This document shows, one piece after another, positions 52,131 to 61,120 of a stretch of 64,000 bases of DNA. Within the stretch, counting starts at the first letter, position 1; every line of letters starts with the position of its first letter. A program made the translations under genes and the position numbers. Origin of the DNA: Citrobacter sp. Marseille-Q6884 (GTDB lineage: Bacteria; Pseudomonadota; Gammaproteobacteria; Enterobacterales; Enterobacteriaceae); the NCBI RefSeq assembly GCF_945906775.1, contig NZ_CAMDRE010000001.1, positions 2,418,001 through 2,482,000 of the forward strand, in the 5' to 3' direction. The notes beneath the pieces were generated by a model. It was not told where the DNA came from. It ran no database searches and saw nothing but the letters and a program-made list of their open reading frames with translations.

Positions 52131-52784
52131 TCAGACTTCCGTCAGCGTCGTTTCCTGCGGCAGGCGTGATTTTGGCAGCGCGGCGTTGAAGTCTTCTACA
52201 CTGTGATGACCCACCGGGACAACAACGACACTGGTGAAACCTTTTTCTTTCAGGCCAAATTCTGCGTCGAGAATAGCGGCATCAAAACCTTCGATCGGCA
52301 CGGCATCGAGACCCATTGCCGCCACGCCCAGCAGGAAGTTACCGACGTTCAGGTAAACCTGTTTTGCCATCCAGTGATTGTCATCTTTGAGTTCTTTGCG
52401 GTGCATGTCAGCAAAGAATGTGCGTCCTTTGTGGTTAGCCGCTTTGGCTTCTGGCGTCGCAAAACGGCCATCGCGCTCTTCCTGATCCACAACGCGCTCC
52501 AGCCATGCATCATCCATGGCGGTTTTGGCACAGAACACCACGACGTGAGAAGCATCAAGCATTTTGCGCTCGTTAAACACAAAGCCACCGGCTGCGGATT
52601 TTGCAACGCGCGCTTTGCCTTCGTCAGTGCTGGCAACAATGAAATGCCACGGCTGAGAGTTGGTGCTGGACGGACTGAACTGCAGCAGCGTTTTGAGTTT
52701 TTCTGCCTGCTCAGCGGTCAGTTTTTTCGTCGGATCGAATGCCTTAGTGGAGTAGCGTTTTAAGGCAACAGAAATGATATCCAT
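52131..52784 (-). CDS. nfsB: Oxygen-insensitive NAD(P)H nitroreductase B
   Basis: 217 residues, the E. coli length. FMN-dependent nitroreductase starting MDIISVALKRYSTKAFDPTK, with FMN-binding RYSTKAF, SPSSTNSQPWHF and the C-terminal VVVVPVGHHS. It reduces nitrofurans, quinones and nitroaromatics by two-electron transfer and mediates nitrofurantoin activation. The frame appears intact. Confidence 0.97.
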   Translation of the reverse strand: MDIISVALKRYSTKAFDPTKKLTAEQAEKLKTLLQFSPSSTNSQPWHFIVASTDEGKARVAKSAAGGFVFNERKMLDASHVVVFCAKTAMDDAWLERVVDQEERDGRFATPEAKAANHKGRTFFADMHRKELKDDNHWMAKQVYLNVGNFLLGVAAMGLDAVPIEGFDAAILDAEFGLKEKGFTSVVVVPVGHHSVEDFNAALPKSRLPQETTLTEV

Positions 52785-52903
52785 AAAAACTCCTGGTGGT
52801 TTTCATACCCTGCGGGTGCGTTTTTGTTTCAGCAGGGTACAGGGTTAGCGGAAAAAAGATAAGACAGAAAAATGCAAAAACACTTATCGGCGCTAACGAT
52901 AAA

Positions 52904-53272
52904 TCAGGCCGGACGCAGGCGTTTTTGATCCCGTTTAGGCAGGCCATTCACAACCTGATGCCACGACTCGTTCACCAGGTCTTCCAGTAATGATTCGTTT
53001 ATATCGTCACCCGGATAGACGGAGATCCAGTGCTTTTTATTCATGTGATAACCCGGTTCAATACTGCGGTAAATCTCCTGATTTATCAGCGATTTTTGCG
53101 GGTCTGACTTCAGGTTGACCATCGGGCGTCCGCGTTGTTCTAAGAGGATCATGAAAATCTTGCCGCCGACCTTGAAGACGTCGTACTCCGGTCCGAACGG
53201 CCAGCAATGTTCGGTGAACGGAAGTTCAAGCGCAAGCCGTTTGGCACACGTATGTAGAGCCTGACCGTCCAT
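52904..53272 (-). CDS. ybdF: MmcQ/YjbR-family protein YbdF
   Basis: 122 residues from MDGQALHTCAKRLALELPFT, matching E. coli YbdF. It is a small CyaY-like-fold DNA-binding family protein: CWPFGPEYDVFKVGGKIFMI, VNLKSDPQKS, PGYHMNKKHWISV. Its ATG overlaps the ramR stop by one base (TAATG), so it is coupled to ramR. Function unknown. Confidence 0.93.
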   Translation of the reverse strand: MDGQALHTCAKRLALELPFTEHCWPFGPEYDVFKVGGKIFMILLEQRGRPMVNLKSDPQKSLINQEIYRSIEPGYHMNKKHWISVYPGDDINESLLEDLVNESWHQVVNGLPKRDQKRLRPA

Positions 53273-53853
53273 TATTTTTCCTCGCGGGTGAGGGCGCGCC
53301 ACATGGCTTCAAAACCCATCGAAATGTATTCATTCGCGTGGGCAGGATCGCGAGCGGCGAACTCCATGGTGGATTCTGCCAGCGAAAGGAAAAGTGCGTC
53401 CCCAAAGGCGCGATACTCATCGGACATAAATTCAGCGCGTACCGAACGATGACAAAGATCGCGTAATTCCGGGAACATATCGTCAGCCTGCTGCTCGGTT
53501 TCTTTGGTGATCTTCTCGCTGACGGCAAGCTGGCGAATGGTACGATGCCCGGCGGTATGATTCAGACCCCAGCGAATGTAGCTGTTCCAGATGTAATGGG
53601 TCATGGTTTTAGCGTCGGTCACTGAGCGATCAAGATTGACCATCATCGACTGGCAGAGATCGTGCTTTAAAAAGAGGTAAAGTTCGTTAATAAGCTCATC
53701 TTTTGTCGCGAAATAGCGGAACAACGTTCCCTCCGCAACACCCGCATTGCGGGCAATGACGGCAGTTGAGGCCGCAATGCCAGATTGCGCAAATGCTGTG
53801 GTTGCAGCTTCCAGTAATGCCAATTTTTTGTCTTCACTCTTCGGACGAGCCAC
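53272..53853 (-). CDS. ramR: TetR-family repressor RamR
   Basis: 193 residues, GTG start, matching Salmonella/Klebsiella RamR: MARPKSEDKKLALLEAATTA, then the HTH AVIARNAGVAEGTLFRYFAT. The C-terminal ligand pocket shows the family sequence (TEQQADDMFPELRDLCHRSV). It represses ramA and so multidrug efflux. It is divergent from romA-ramA with its operator between. No frameshift or premature stop is seen. Confidence 0.95.
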   Translation of the reverse strand: MARPKSEDKKLALLEAATTAFAQSGIAASTAVIARNAGVAEGTLFRYFATKDELINELYLFLKHDLCQSMMVNLDRSVTDAKTMTHYIWNSYIRWGLNHTAGHRTIRQLAVSEKITKETEQQADDMFPELRDLCHRSVRAEFMSDEYRAFGDALFLSLAESTMEFAARDPAHANEYISMGFEAMWRALTREEK

Positions 53854-53968
53854 TACACTTTACCCTTAAGTCTGTAAAAAACACGATTGAATCACGGCCT
53901 TTGCTGCGCCGCAACGGCGAATGTCAAAGATTGAAAATCATCTTGACGACCCACTTTCGATTTCTATA

Positions 53969-53988
53969 ATGAGTGCTTACTCACTCAT
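53969..53988. promoter_or_regulatory. RamR operator
   Basis: ATGAGTG and CACTCAT form an inverted repeat separated by six bases (CTTACT), the known RamR binding pattern in romA/ramA promoters. It lies between ramR and romA. Confidence 0.88.
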
Positions 53989-54043
53989 AATCAAGAGTCA
54001 GTCGCGCAAACCCACGGAAAGGAGGCGCGTTTAAGGTCAGGAT

Positions 54044-55156
54044 ATGAAGCGTCTCACAGTTTGTGTGGTTGTCATTATGCTCATTGCCGCTGCTGCAAGT
54101 TTACCGTTTGTACTCAATGCCGGATTTGGTCAGGCGCCGCAAGGGGCTCAACTGAGTCAGGTTGAACAGTCGCCACACTATCGTGATGGACAGTTTCATA
54201 ACCTGGTGCCAACACCGGGCTATACCGGCAACAAAAGTATGTTGGCGGCATGGTGGGAGTTCCTGGTCGCTAAACGGGAAAATGCGCGTCCCGCTCAACC
54301 GTTACCGCTGGTAGCGACCGATCTGGCCCGTTTATTACCAGAGCAGGACACGCTGGTCTGGCTGGGGCACTCCTCCTGGTATTTGCAGCTGGCGGGTAAA
54401 CGTATCCTGATCGATCCGGTATTCAGCAACTACGCTGCGCCGTTTTCGTTTTTGAACAAAGCCTTTGCCGGAGATTATCCGTGGACGGCGCAGAACATGC
54501 CGGAGATCGATTTGCTGATCATCTCGCACGATCACTATGACCATCTGGATCTGGCCACCATCAAGGCGTTAATGCCAAAGATCAAGCGGGTGATTACGCC
54601 ACTGGGTGTCGGATCGCATCTGCGTTACTGGGGGATGAACAGCGACATTATTGAGGAGCGAGACTGGAACCAGTCCATCAAAGTCACGGATTCGCTCATC
54701 GTTCACGTACTCCCGGCACGGCATTTTTCGGGTAGGGGGATCAAGCGTAATCAAACGCTGTGGGCCAGCTTTATGTTTGAAACACCGGAGCAGAAGGTCT
54801 ATTACAGCGGCGATTCTGGCTATGGCCCCCATTTCAAAGCGATTGGCGAGCAGTTTGGTTCGGTCGATTTGGCCATCATGGAAAACGGTCAATATGACCA
54901 GGACTGGAAGTTTATTCACATGATGCCTGAAGAGACCGCGCAGGCGGCTGCAGATCTCCATGCGAAGGCTGTCTTACCGGGACATGCCGGTCGCTTCGTC
55001 CTGGCCAAACACACCTGGGATGATCCCTACAAACGACTGGCGCTTGCCAGTCGCCATAAAGATTACCGACTGCTGACGCCCATGTTGGGCGAGGTGGTCA
55101 CACTGTCTGAACCGGACCAGTCGTTTACGGTCTGGTGGCAGCAAGTGACTCAATGA
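54044..55156 (+). CDS. romA: Metallo-beta-lactamase-fold protein RomA
   Basis: 370 residues. An N-terminal hydrophobic segment (CVVVIMLIAAAASLPFVL) is a signal or anchor. The MBL core has HxHxDH (H162-D-H164-YD-H167 in ISHDHYDHLD), with further ligands in PARHFSG, YSGDSGYG and VLPGHAGRF. It is related to NAPE-PLD-type and UlaG-like hydrolases. RomA was named for reduced porin expression when overexpressed; its substrate is unknown. The next gene, ramA, starts 17 bp on, so both are expressed from the RamR-controlled promoter. Confidence 0.93.
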   Translation: MKRLTVCVVVIMLIAAAASLPFVLNAGFGQAPQGAQLSQVEQSPHYRDGQFHNLVPTPGYTGNKSMLAAWWEFLVAKRENARPAQPLPLVATDLARLLPEQDTLVWLGHSSWYLQLAGKRILIDPVFSNYAAPFSFLNKAFAGDYPWTAQNMPEIDLLIISHDHYDHLDLATIKALMPKIKRVITPLGVGSHLRYWGMNSDIIEERDWNQSIKVTDSLIVHVLPARHFSGRGIKRNQTLWASFMFETPEQKVYYSGDSGYGPHFKAIGEQFGSVDLAIMENGQYDQDWKFIHMMPEETAQAAADLHAKAVLPGHAGRFVLAKHTWDDPYKRLALASRHKDYRLLTPMLGEVVTLSEPDQSFTVWWQQVTQ

Positions 55157-55173
55157 ACAGAAGGGAGAGCATG

Positions 55174-55515
55174 ATGACGATTTCTGCTCAGGTTATCGAT
55201 ACGATAGTTGAATGGATCGATGATAATTTAAATCAACCGTTGCGCATTGATGACATTGCACGCCATGCGGGATACTCAAAATGGCATCTGCAACGTCTTT
55301 TTATGCAATACAAAGGCGAAAGCCTCGGGCGTTATATCCGCGAGCGTAAGTTGTTACTGGCGGCGCGTGATTTACGTGATACGGATCAGAAGGTGTACGA
55401 TATCTGCCTGAAGTATGGCTTTGATTCGCAACAGACCTTTACGCGTATTTTCACCCGCACGTTTAGCCAGCCACCTGGCGCGTATCGCAAAGAAAATCAC
55501 AGTCGCGCCCATTAA
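55174..55515 (+). CDS. ramA: AraC/XylS-family multidrug-resistance activator RamA
   Basis: 113 residues from MTISAQVIDTIVEWIDDNLN (a second ATG three bases earlier). Two helix-turn-helices: IDDIARHAGYSKWHLQRLFM and VYDICLKYGFDSQQTFTRIF, of the MarA/SoxS type without a sensor domain. It activates acrAB-tolC and micF. AAGGGAGAG precedes the start. The sequence is the standard RamA ending GAYRKENHSRAH. Confidence 0.97.
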   Translation: MTISAQVIDTIVEWIDDNLNQPLRIDDIARHAGYSKWHLQRLFMQYKGESLGRYIRERKLLLAARDLRDTDQKVYDICLKYGFDSQQTFTRIFTRTFSQPPGAYRKENHSRAH

Positions 55516-55537
55516 CAACGCACCGGTTCTCGCGGGG

Positions 55538-55783
55538 TTACGCCAGCGAGAACCAGCGTCGCCAGATGAAGCGCAGAACAAAATACTCAATCACGCCGAG
55601 CAATAAGAACCACAGGCAGAACAGCAACGTATAAAACTGGTTAAGATCCATTAAATGAAAGACGGCGACTAACTTTTGCGCCAGCACCAGGCCAAGCGAA
55701 GGCGCAGGCAACAGCAGGCAAGAAAGAAATGCCATGAGCAGGATACCGGCAGCGGTCATCAGCGATTCAAGTGGGTGTTTCAT
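55538..55783 (-). CDS. ybdJ: DUF1158 inner membrane protein YbdJ
   Basis: 81 residues from MKHPLESLMTAAGILLMAFL, with two predicted membrane helices and a basic end (LRFIWRRWFSLA). It is almost identical to E. coli YbdJ. It is convergent with ramA and downstream of ybdK on the same strand. Function unknown. Confidence 0.92.
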   Translation of the reverse strand: MKHPLESLMTAAGILLMAFLSCLLLPAPSLGLVLAQKLVAVFHLMDLNQFYTLLFCLWFLLLGVIEYFVLRFIWRRWFSLA

Positions 55784-55848
55784 CACATTGTTAAACTTGA
55801 GTTAAAAAACCATTGTCCGGGATATCTGCCGCTAACGCAAACCCCCGC

Positions 55849-56967
55849 TTATTGCCCCGCCCAAATCTCACAATGTTTCTTCACCAGACCGCTCAGTGAG
55901 CCGCCTTGTGCGACGAAATCCCGCATCCGTTGCGCCTCATTACAGCCATTTTTTACCTGCCTGTGTAACGCTTCAATCGCGCTGGCAGCTCCTACCTTAT
56001 TTGCCGAAGCGGCGACCTTTTCCAGCAGCCGCAGCGTGTCATCCGCAATACACGTGTGATCGCCAGTATTCACGTCAGTTAATACTCCATCCATACCAAA
56101 GCGGCAGGCCTGAAAACGGTTAAATTTGTACAGCAGGTTATCCTGCTCCTGGTGCTTGAACGGACGCTCGGTTAACAGCCAATGAGCTGTCGCCTGAATG
56201 AGTCCGGCGATGTTGACCGCATGGTCAAGCGTTAGCGGAGTATCCATCACCCGGACTTCTACTGTGCCGAAGTGTGGGCTGGGGCGGATATCCCAGTGGA
56301 GATCTTTAATGCTGTCTATCATGCTCGTCCACGCCAGGCGGCGAAATAATCCCTCAAATTCTTGCCAGTTTTTAACCCACGGCATTGGACCGTTATCAGG
56401 GAAGCCGGAGAAAATATTGAGGCGTGCGCAGGCAAAGCGTGTGTCGGATTCCTGGATATACGGCGAGGCGGCGGAGAGGGCAATAAAATGGGGAACAAAT
56501 CGTGACAGGCCATGCAGAAGATAAATCGCGTCGTCGCCGTTGGCGCAGCCGACATGCACATGTTGGCCGAATACTGTCGCCTGCTGAATGAGATAACCAA
56601 AATTTTCCAGGTTACGTCGATAACGTTCGTCATCGCACACTTCCTGGCGCTGCCATTTCTGGAAAGGATGCGTGCCGCCGCCGCAAATTTCGAGGTGAAA
56701 CTCATCGACCGCTCGCAGAATGATTTGCTGCATGGCGGAAAACTGCGCCGCTGCCTGATCAATATTGCGGCAAATCCCGGTGGCCATCTCCAGCATACTT
56801 TCGGTGATATCGTGCTTCACTTCGCCGGCGGTCAACTGGGGTTTAACGGCGTCAATCAATTGGGAAGAGTCCTGGCTGAGATCGTAGCCAGGCGGATTGA
56901 TCACCTGCATTTCGAGTTCAATGCCTAACGTAAAGGGTTCAGAAACATGAAAATCGGGTAGCGACAT
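55849..56967 (-). CDS. ybdK: Carboxylate-amine ligase YbdK (weak glutamate-cysteine ligase)
   Basis: 372 residues, the E. coli length. GCS2-family ATP-dependent carboxylate-amine ligase: FTLGIELEMQVINPPGYDL, the CGGGTHPFQKWQ motif, HVHVGCANGDDAIYL, RPSPHFGTVEVRVMD and C-terminal VKKHCEIWAGQ. The E. coli protein has gamma-glutamylcysteine synthetase activity in vitro. RBS AAGGGAA before the ATG. Confidence 0.95.
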   Translation of the reverse strand: MSLPDFHVSEPFTLGIELEMQVINPPGYDLSQDSSQLIDAVKPQLTAGEVKHDITESMLEMATGICRNIDQAAAQFSAMQQIILRAVDEFHLEICGGGTHPFQKWQRQEVCDDERYRRNLENFGYLIQQATVFGQHVHVGCANGDDAIYLLHGLSRFVPHFIALSAASPYIQESDTRFACARLNIFSGFPDNGPMPWVKNWQEFEGLFRRLAWTSMIDSIKDLHWDIRPSPHFGTVEVRVMDTPLTLDHAVNIAGLIQATAHWLLTERPFKHQEQDNLLYKFNRFQACRFGMDGVLTDVNTGDHTCIADDTLRLLEKVAASANKVGAASAIEALHRQVKNGCNEAQRMRDFVAQGGSLSGLVKKHCEIWAGQ

Positions 56968-57108
56968 AGTATTCCCTTCAACGTTGATTTCTCATCAGTA
57001 TAGAAGCCGTGGCATTTTTCTGTGTGGTGTCAGAAATTCCTGACTTGCGCTTTGAGCGCAAAACGACGGGTGCTATAACTCTTTTTTGCTTTCGCGACAG
57101 GGGTAGCT

Positions 57109-57831
57109 GTGCCAGAAATAAATGTTTATGGGCAGACGGTAGGCGATGCCTTGCCGGACTGGAAGGGGGCGTCAGTATTGCCCCGGGCTGTGCTCGAAGG
57201 GCGTTATTGCCGTTTAGTGCCTCTCGACGCTGACAGCCACGCCGCCGATCTGTTTGATGCCTATGCACAAGCACCCGATGATCGCGACTGGACCTGGCTT
57301 GCCAGTGAGCGACCGACCAGCGTGGAAGCAGCTGCGCGCTGGGTTACGGGAAAAGCCGCCGATGCTTCTTTGGTGCCTTATGCCGTCATTGATCAGCGCT
57401 CCGAGCGTGCCGTGGGATTGGTAAGCTTCATGGCGATAGACGCGGTAAACGGATCGGTCGAAATTGGCCATGTGACCTGGTCGCCACGCATGAAAAATAC
57501 GGTCCTCGGTACAGAAACGGTCTGGTTGCTGCTGCGTCAGGCGTTTTGCCTCGGATATCGCCGCGTGGAGTGGAAATGCGACTCGCTGAACGAGGCGTCA
57601 CGACGGGCGGCGGAACGTTTAGGATTCGTCCATGAAGGGCGTTTTCGGCAGAAAATGGTGCGTAAGGGCCGTAACCGTGACAGCGACTGGTTATCAATGA
57701 TTGACGACGAATGGCCGCAGCGCGACGCCGTTTTGCAGCGCTGGCTGGCACCGGAAAATTTTGATGAAAAAGGGCAGCAGCGAAAAACACTGGCGGCATG
57801 CCTTGTCGGTGGAAGGGTGAGCGACGACTGA
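57109..57831 (+). CDS. GNAT-family (RimJ/RimL-type) N-acetyltransferase
   Basis: 240 residues, GTG start. GNAT fold: substrate-side LEGRYCRLVPLDADSHAADL, strand 4-5 region NGSVEIGHVTWSPRMKNTVL with the acetyl-CoA loop, ETVWLLLRQAFCLGYRRVEW and NEASRRAAERLGFVHEGRF. This is the pattern of RimL-like protein or small-molecule acetyltransferases. It is divergent from ybdK and convergent with entD. E. coli K-12 has no such gene between ybdK and entD. Substrate unknown. Confidence 0.9.
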   Translation: MPEINVYGQTVGDALPDWKGASVLPRAVLEGRYCRLVPLDADSHAADLFDAYAQAPDDRDWTWLASERPTSVEAAARWVTGKAADASLVPYAVIDQRSERAVGLVSFMAIDAVNGSVEIGHVTWSPRMKNTVLGTETVWLLLRQAFCLGYRRVEWKCDSLNEASRRAAERLGFVHEGRFRQKMVRKGRNRDSDWLSMIDDEWPQRDAVLQRWLAPENFDEKGQQRKTLAACLVGGRVSDD

Positions 57832-57863
57832 AGCCATTTGTCTGGCTGGGATTCACCAGTCGC

Positions 57864-58532
57864 TTAATATCGCTCCCCTGGCGGGAAGCCCGTACACAGG
57901 GTAATGATGTTTTTATCGCGCTGGCGCCAGTGCACGCAGACGTCCTGCCCGGCGAGGTTTACTGAAAATGCGGGCAGGATTCGCAAGGTTAACTGCGTCG
58001 TGGTGAGCGCCGTGATGTGAGCGCTGGCAAACCCCGGTAATGCAGTTGTTTGCGCGTAGAAGGCTTTGTATATGCTCTCTTTGGCGGAAAACGCCAGCGT
58101 GAGTGCCTGTTCAAAGGGTAGTCCGCTATTTGTCAGCCTCATTTTTTCTGTATTAGAGACAATACTGCTTTCCAGCTCAGTTGCTGTCTGCGGCGCAAAA
58201 ATAGCTTCTATGTCCAGCCCAATGGGGCGGTCCGAGACCACGGCCAGTGCCGTAGATGCGCTATGACTGATGCTGCCAAACATCCCGTGCGGCCATAAAG
58301 GCTGACGCTGTTTACCGATACCGGGCACGGTTTTATCGCCGTGTTCGCGCAGGGCATGTACTGCGGCAATGCGTCCCGCTAAGTGTTCCATTTTGCGCTT
58401 ACGTCCGGCAGACGTGAGCTGCGCGTGGTGGGGGAGCCAGAGCAGATCGTGCTCGTGAAAGCTGTCGGGTTCGAACTCGACAACATGCAGCGTATGATCT
58501 GCGAAGGGGAGCAGGGTGTGAGTTGTGCGCAT
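57864..58532 (-). CDS. entD: Enterobactin synthase phosphopantetheinyl transferase
   Basis: 222 residues. Sfp-type PPTase: HSASTALAVVSDRPIGLDIE holds the magnesium-binding GLDIE (about residue 108), and FSAKESIYKAFY the second metal/catalytic motif (about 152). It loads 4'-phosphopantetheine onto EntF and EntB carrier domains. It lies downstream of fepA on the same strand. Confidence 0.94.
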   Translation of the reverse strand: MRTTHTLLPFADHTLHVVEFEPDSFHEHDLLWLPHHAQLTSAGRKRKMEHLAGRIAAVHALREHGDKTVPGIGKQRQPLWPHGMFGSISHSASTALAVVSDRPIGLDIEAIFAPQTATELESSIVSNTEKMRLTNSGLPFEQALTLAFSAKESIYKAFYAQTTALPGFASAHITALTTTQLTLRILPAFSVNLAGQDVCVHWRQRDKNIITLCTGFPPGERY

Positions 58533-58545
58533 GCTTGTTCACGAA

Positions 58546-58573
58546 TTCCCTCTCCTTTGTCGAGGAGAGGGAA
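58546..58573 (-). terminator. Hairpin between fepA and entD
   Basis: TTCCCTCTCCT pairs perfectly with AGGAGAGGGAA around six bases. It sits between the fepA stop and the entD start without a strong T-run, so it may attenuate rather than block readthrough into entD, or act as an mRNA-processing hairpin. Confidence 0.6.
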
Positions 58574-58583
58574 CACATTATCA

Positions 58584-60857
58584 TCAGAAGCGAGTGCTAA
58601 CGCTCATGTACCACGTACGGCCCGGTTCGTTATAGGTGTACGCGCCTGCGCCCGCCATATAAGAAACATCGGTTATGCTGCCCGTAGTTTGGGCGTTACC
58701 TTCACGCCACAGACGCTTGTCAAAGACGTTATCCACGCCACCGGTCAGGCTGACGTTTTTCGTCATATCCCAGGTCGCGCTCAAACCGACAATACTGTAC
58801 GGACTGACTTCTTGTGCGGAGCTACCGGTAACCGGTTTACCCTGGTAATCGTATTTCTTCGGCTGTTGTTTGCCGTACCAGGTGAAGGTGGACTGCAAAG
58901 ACAAATCTTCGCGCGCCTGCCAGCTTAAGGTGGAGTTCAGCGTGTATTCAGGAATAATCGACAGACGCTCGCCGGTCTCTTTATTCTTGCTTTGCAGCAT
59001 GTAAGTAATGTTGTTTGTCCAGTTAACCGTTTCGCTAACCGGTACGTTCAACGTGCCTTCCAGACCTTCCACTACCGCTTTTGGAATATTTTCCCACTGA
59101 TAGATGTCAGTGTATGTTGTCTTCCCTTTGTTGGTGATCGACGTTCTGTCGAATGGCACAGTGCCCGCTTCGATCTTGTTGCGATAATCGTTGCGGAACC
59201 AGGTCACCCCTGCCAGCCAGCCGTCACGTTTGAACTCCAGACCAATCTCTTTGTTGATACTGGTTTCCGCTTTCAGGTCATCGTTGCCCATCATGTAGCA
59301 ACCAATGCCGGTCGCTGCACCGGTGGCATAGCACCCCTGACCTTTACTGTACAGAATATAGTTCGGGTTCAGTTGGTACAGGCTCGGTGCTTTGTACGCC
59401 CGCGCAATACCCATCTTCAGGGTAAAGTCATCACCCAGACCTTGTGACAGGTTCAGAGAAGGACTCCAGTTGTCGCCCACGATGCTGTGGTGGTCGAAAC
59501 GCAGTCCCGGCGTCAGCATGGTGCTGTCAGTCAACTCCATGTTGTTTTCAGCAAACAGGGAGAAGATCTCGGCGTCGGAGTACGGGCTACGATTGGTGCT
59601 GCTGGAGCCCGGAATGTCGCCGCCCATAAAGGTTTGCGAGTTGGACAGCATGTCCTTCATGCGCTGCTGGTTCCATTCGGTACCCAGCGTCAGGTTTTGG
59701 TTAACCAACAGATCTAACGGGATGCTGACTTCACTATGCAGCATGACGTCATTCAGATCGGCATCAACATATTTTTGTGATGCGTTGGGATCAAAAATAC
59801 CTTCCGTACCCCCAGCCAGCCCCTCTGGTGTGCGGGAGTTACGTGTATGTTCATATTGCACCCAGTTGCTGGTGGTGACGCCGTTATCCCAGCCGCCGTT
59901 CCAGGTCAGGGAGTAATTTTGGCGATAGAGACGGTTGGTCTCTTTACCATAGTTATCCTTCACCAACTGGTTGGTGTTGGTGTTTTGGGTGTCACCCGCA
60001 TACAGGTTGCCCTGGCGGCTATAACCGGCTTCCAGTTCCAGTGACTGAAGTGGGGCGAAATCCCAACGCACAACGCCGTTGATATCTTTGTTGATTACCC
60101 CTTCGCGACCAGCCGGTAAGGTGTTGGCGTAAGTACCGGTACGTTCAGACTGATGACCCTGGTTGATATCCCATGCGTCCGCCTGGGTTTTATCGAGATT
60201 ACCGTACAGACGGAAGCTGAAATCTCCGCCCATTGGGCCATTCAGACTGAAGTTGGTGCGTTTGGTTGAACCTTCGTCTTTGTGTTCCGGGGCGTTGAAA
60301 TAGGTATCCCATGAACCGTGCCACTCGCCGCTGCCTTTTTTGGTGATGATATTCACCACGCCACCCGCCGCGCCGTTGCCGTAACGTGCAGCGGCAGGAC
60401 CACGCAGGACTTCAATGCGTTCAATCATTTCCGGTGGGACCCAGGCGGTATCGCCGCGGGTATCGCGCTCGCCACGCCAGCCCTGACGTACAGAGTTACG
60501 GCTGGTGACGGGTTTGCCGTCGATCAGAATCAGGGTGTTTTCTGGTCCCATGCCGCGAATATCGATCTGGCGGTTGTTACCACGCTGACCGCTGGTTGAG
60601 TTACCGGTCAGGTTAACGCCAGGCATGGTTCGGATGATTTCAGAGACATCACGAGCGGGAGGGTTTTTACGGATTTCATCGGCGGTAATGGTTGAAACCC
60701 CCGGCGCCTGCAGGTTTTGCTGGGCGGCGGTGACGACAATGGTGTCTTCATGAGAAGCTGTGACGCTATCGGTTTTATCTTCTGCCATTGCTGGCAGCGC
60801 TACCCCGTAAATCCCTAAATTGACCAATAAGGCCAGTGAATGAATCTTGTTGTTCAT
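58584..60857 (-). CDS. fepA: Ferric enterobactin TonB-dependent receptor
   Basis: 757 residues from MNNKIHSLALLVNLGIYGVA, signal peptide ending PAMA. TonB box EDTIVVTAA, plug domain (ADEIRKNPPARDVSEIIRTM and RIEVLRGPAAARYGNGAAGG), and a 22-strand barrel ending YMSVSTRF with terminal F. The long extracellular loops are FepA-like. It imports ferric enterobactin. It is divergent from fes with the Fur site between. Confidence 0.97.
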   Translation of the reverse strand: MNNKIHSLALLVNLGIYGVALPAMAEDKTDSVTASHEDTIVVTAAQQNLQAPGVSTITADEIRKNPPARDVSEIIRTMPGVNLTGNSTSGQRGNNRQIDIRGMGPENTLILIDGKPVTSRNSVRQGWRGERDTRGDTAWVPPEMIERIEVLRGPAAARYGNGAAGGVVNIITKKGSGEWHGSWDTYFNAPEHKDEGSTKRTNFSLNGPMGGDFSFRLYGNLDKTQADAWDINQGHQSERTGTYANTLPAGREGVINKDINGVVRWDFAPLQSLELEAGYSRQGNLYAGDTQNTNTNQLVKDNYGKETNRLYRQNYSLTWNGGWDNGVTTSNWVQYEHTRNSRTPEGLAGGTEGIFDPNASQKYVDADLNDVMLHSEVSIPLDLLVNQNLTLGTEWNQQRMKDMLSNSQTFMGGDIPGSSSTNRSPYSDAEIFSLFAENNMELTDSTMLTPGLRFDHHSIVGDNWSPSLNLSQGLGDDFTLKMGIARAYKAPSLYQLNPNYILYSKGQGCYATGAATGIGCYMMGNDDLKAETSINKEIGLEFKRDGWLAGVTWFRNDYRNKIEAGTVPFDRTSITNKGKTTYTDIYQWENIPKAVVEGLEGTLNVPVSETVNWTNNITYMLQSKNKETGERLSIIPEYTLNSTLSWQAREDLSLQSTFTWYGKQQPKKYDYQGKPVTGSSAQEVSPYSIVGLSATWDMTKNVSLTGGVDNVFDKRLWREGNAQTTGSITDVSYMAGAGAYTYNEPGRTWYMSVSTRF

Positions 60858-61040
60858 TGTATGTCCTGCTGTTCTTTTAGCCACGAGTGCCAACGTGCCA
60901 TACCCCTGAAGAGATAAAGCACCAGGCCTGATGTCGCCCGCATCTACGTAAACCCTTCGTCCAGAAAAAGTACGCAGCGCCAGGTCGGTTTATAAGTGGT
61001 GAAATACTGTGCGCGCTTCCCACAGCGCGACAATACGCTA

Positions 61041-61078
61041 TTGCAAATGCAAATAGTTATCAATAATATTATCAATAT
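61041..61078. promoter_or_regulatory. Fur box(es) of the fepA/fes divergent promoter
   Basis: The stretch TGCAAATAGTTATCAATAAT followed by ATTATCAATA contains overlapping NAT(A/T)AT-type hexamers and resembles the E. coli fepA-fes Fur site. It lies mid-way between the two divergent starts, so Fur-Fe(II) would repress both. Confidence 0.85.
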
Positions 61079-61120
61079 ATTTCACGCTTTATTATAAAAA
61101 TTCACAATAAACATGGGGTT

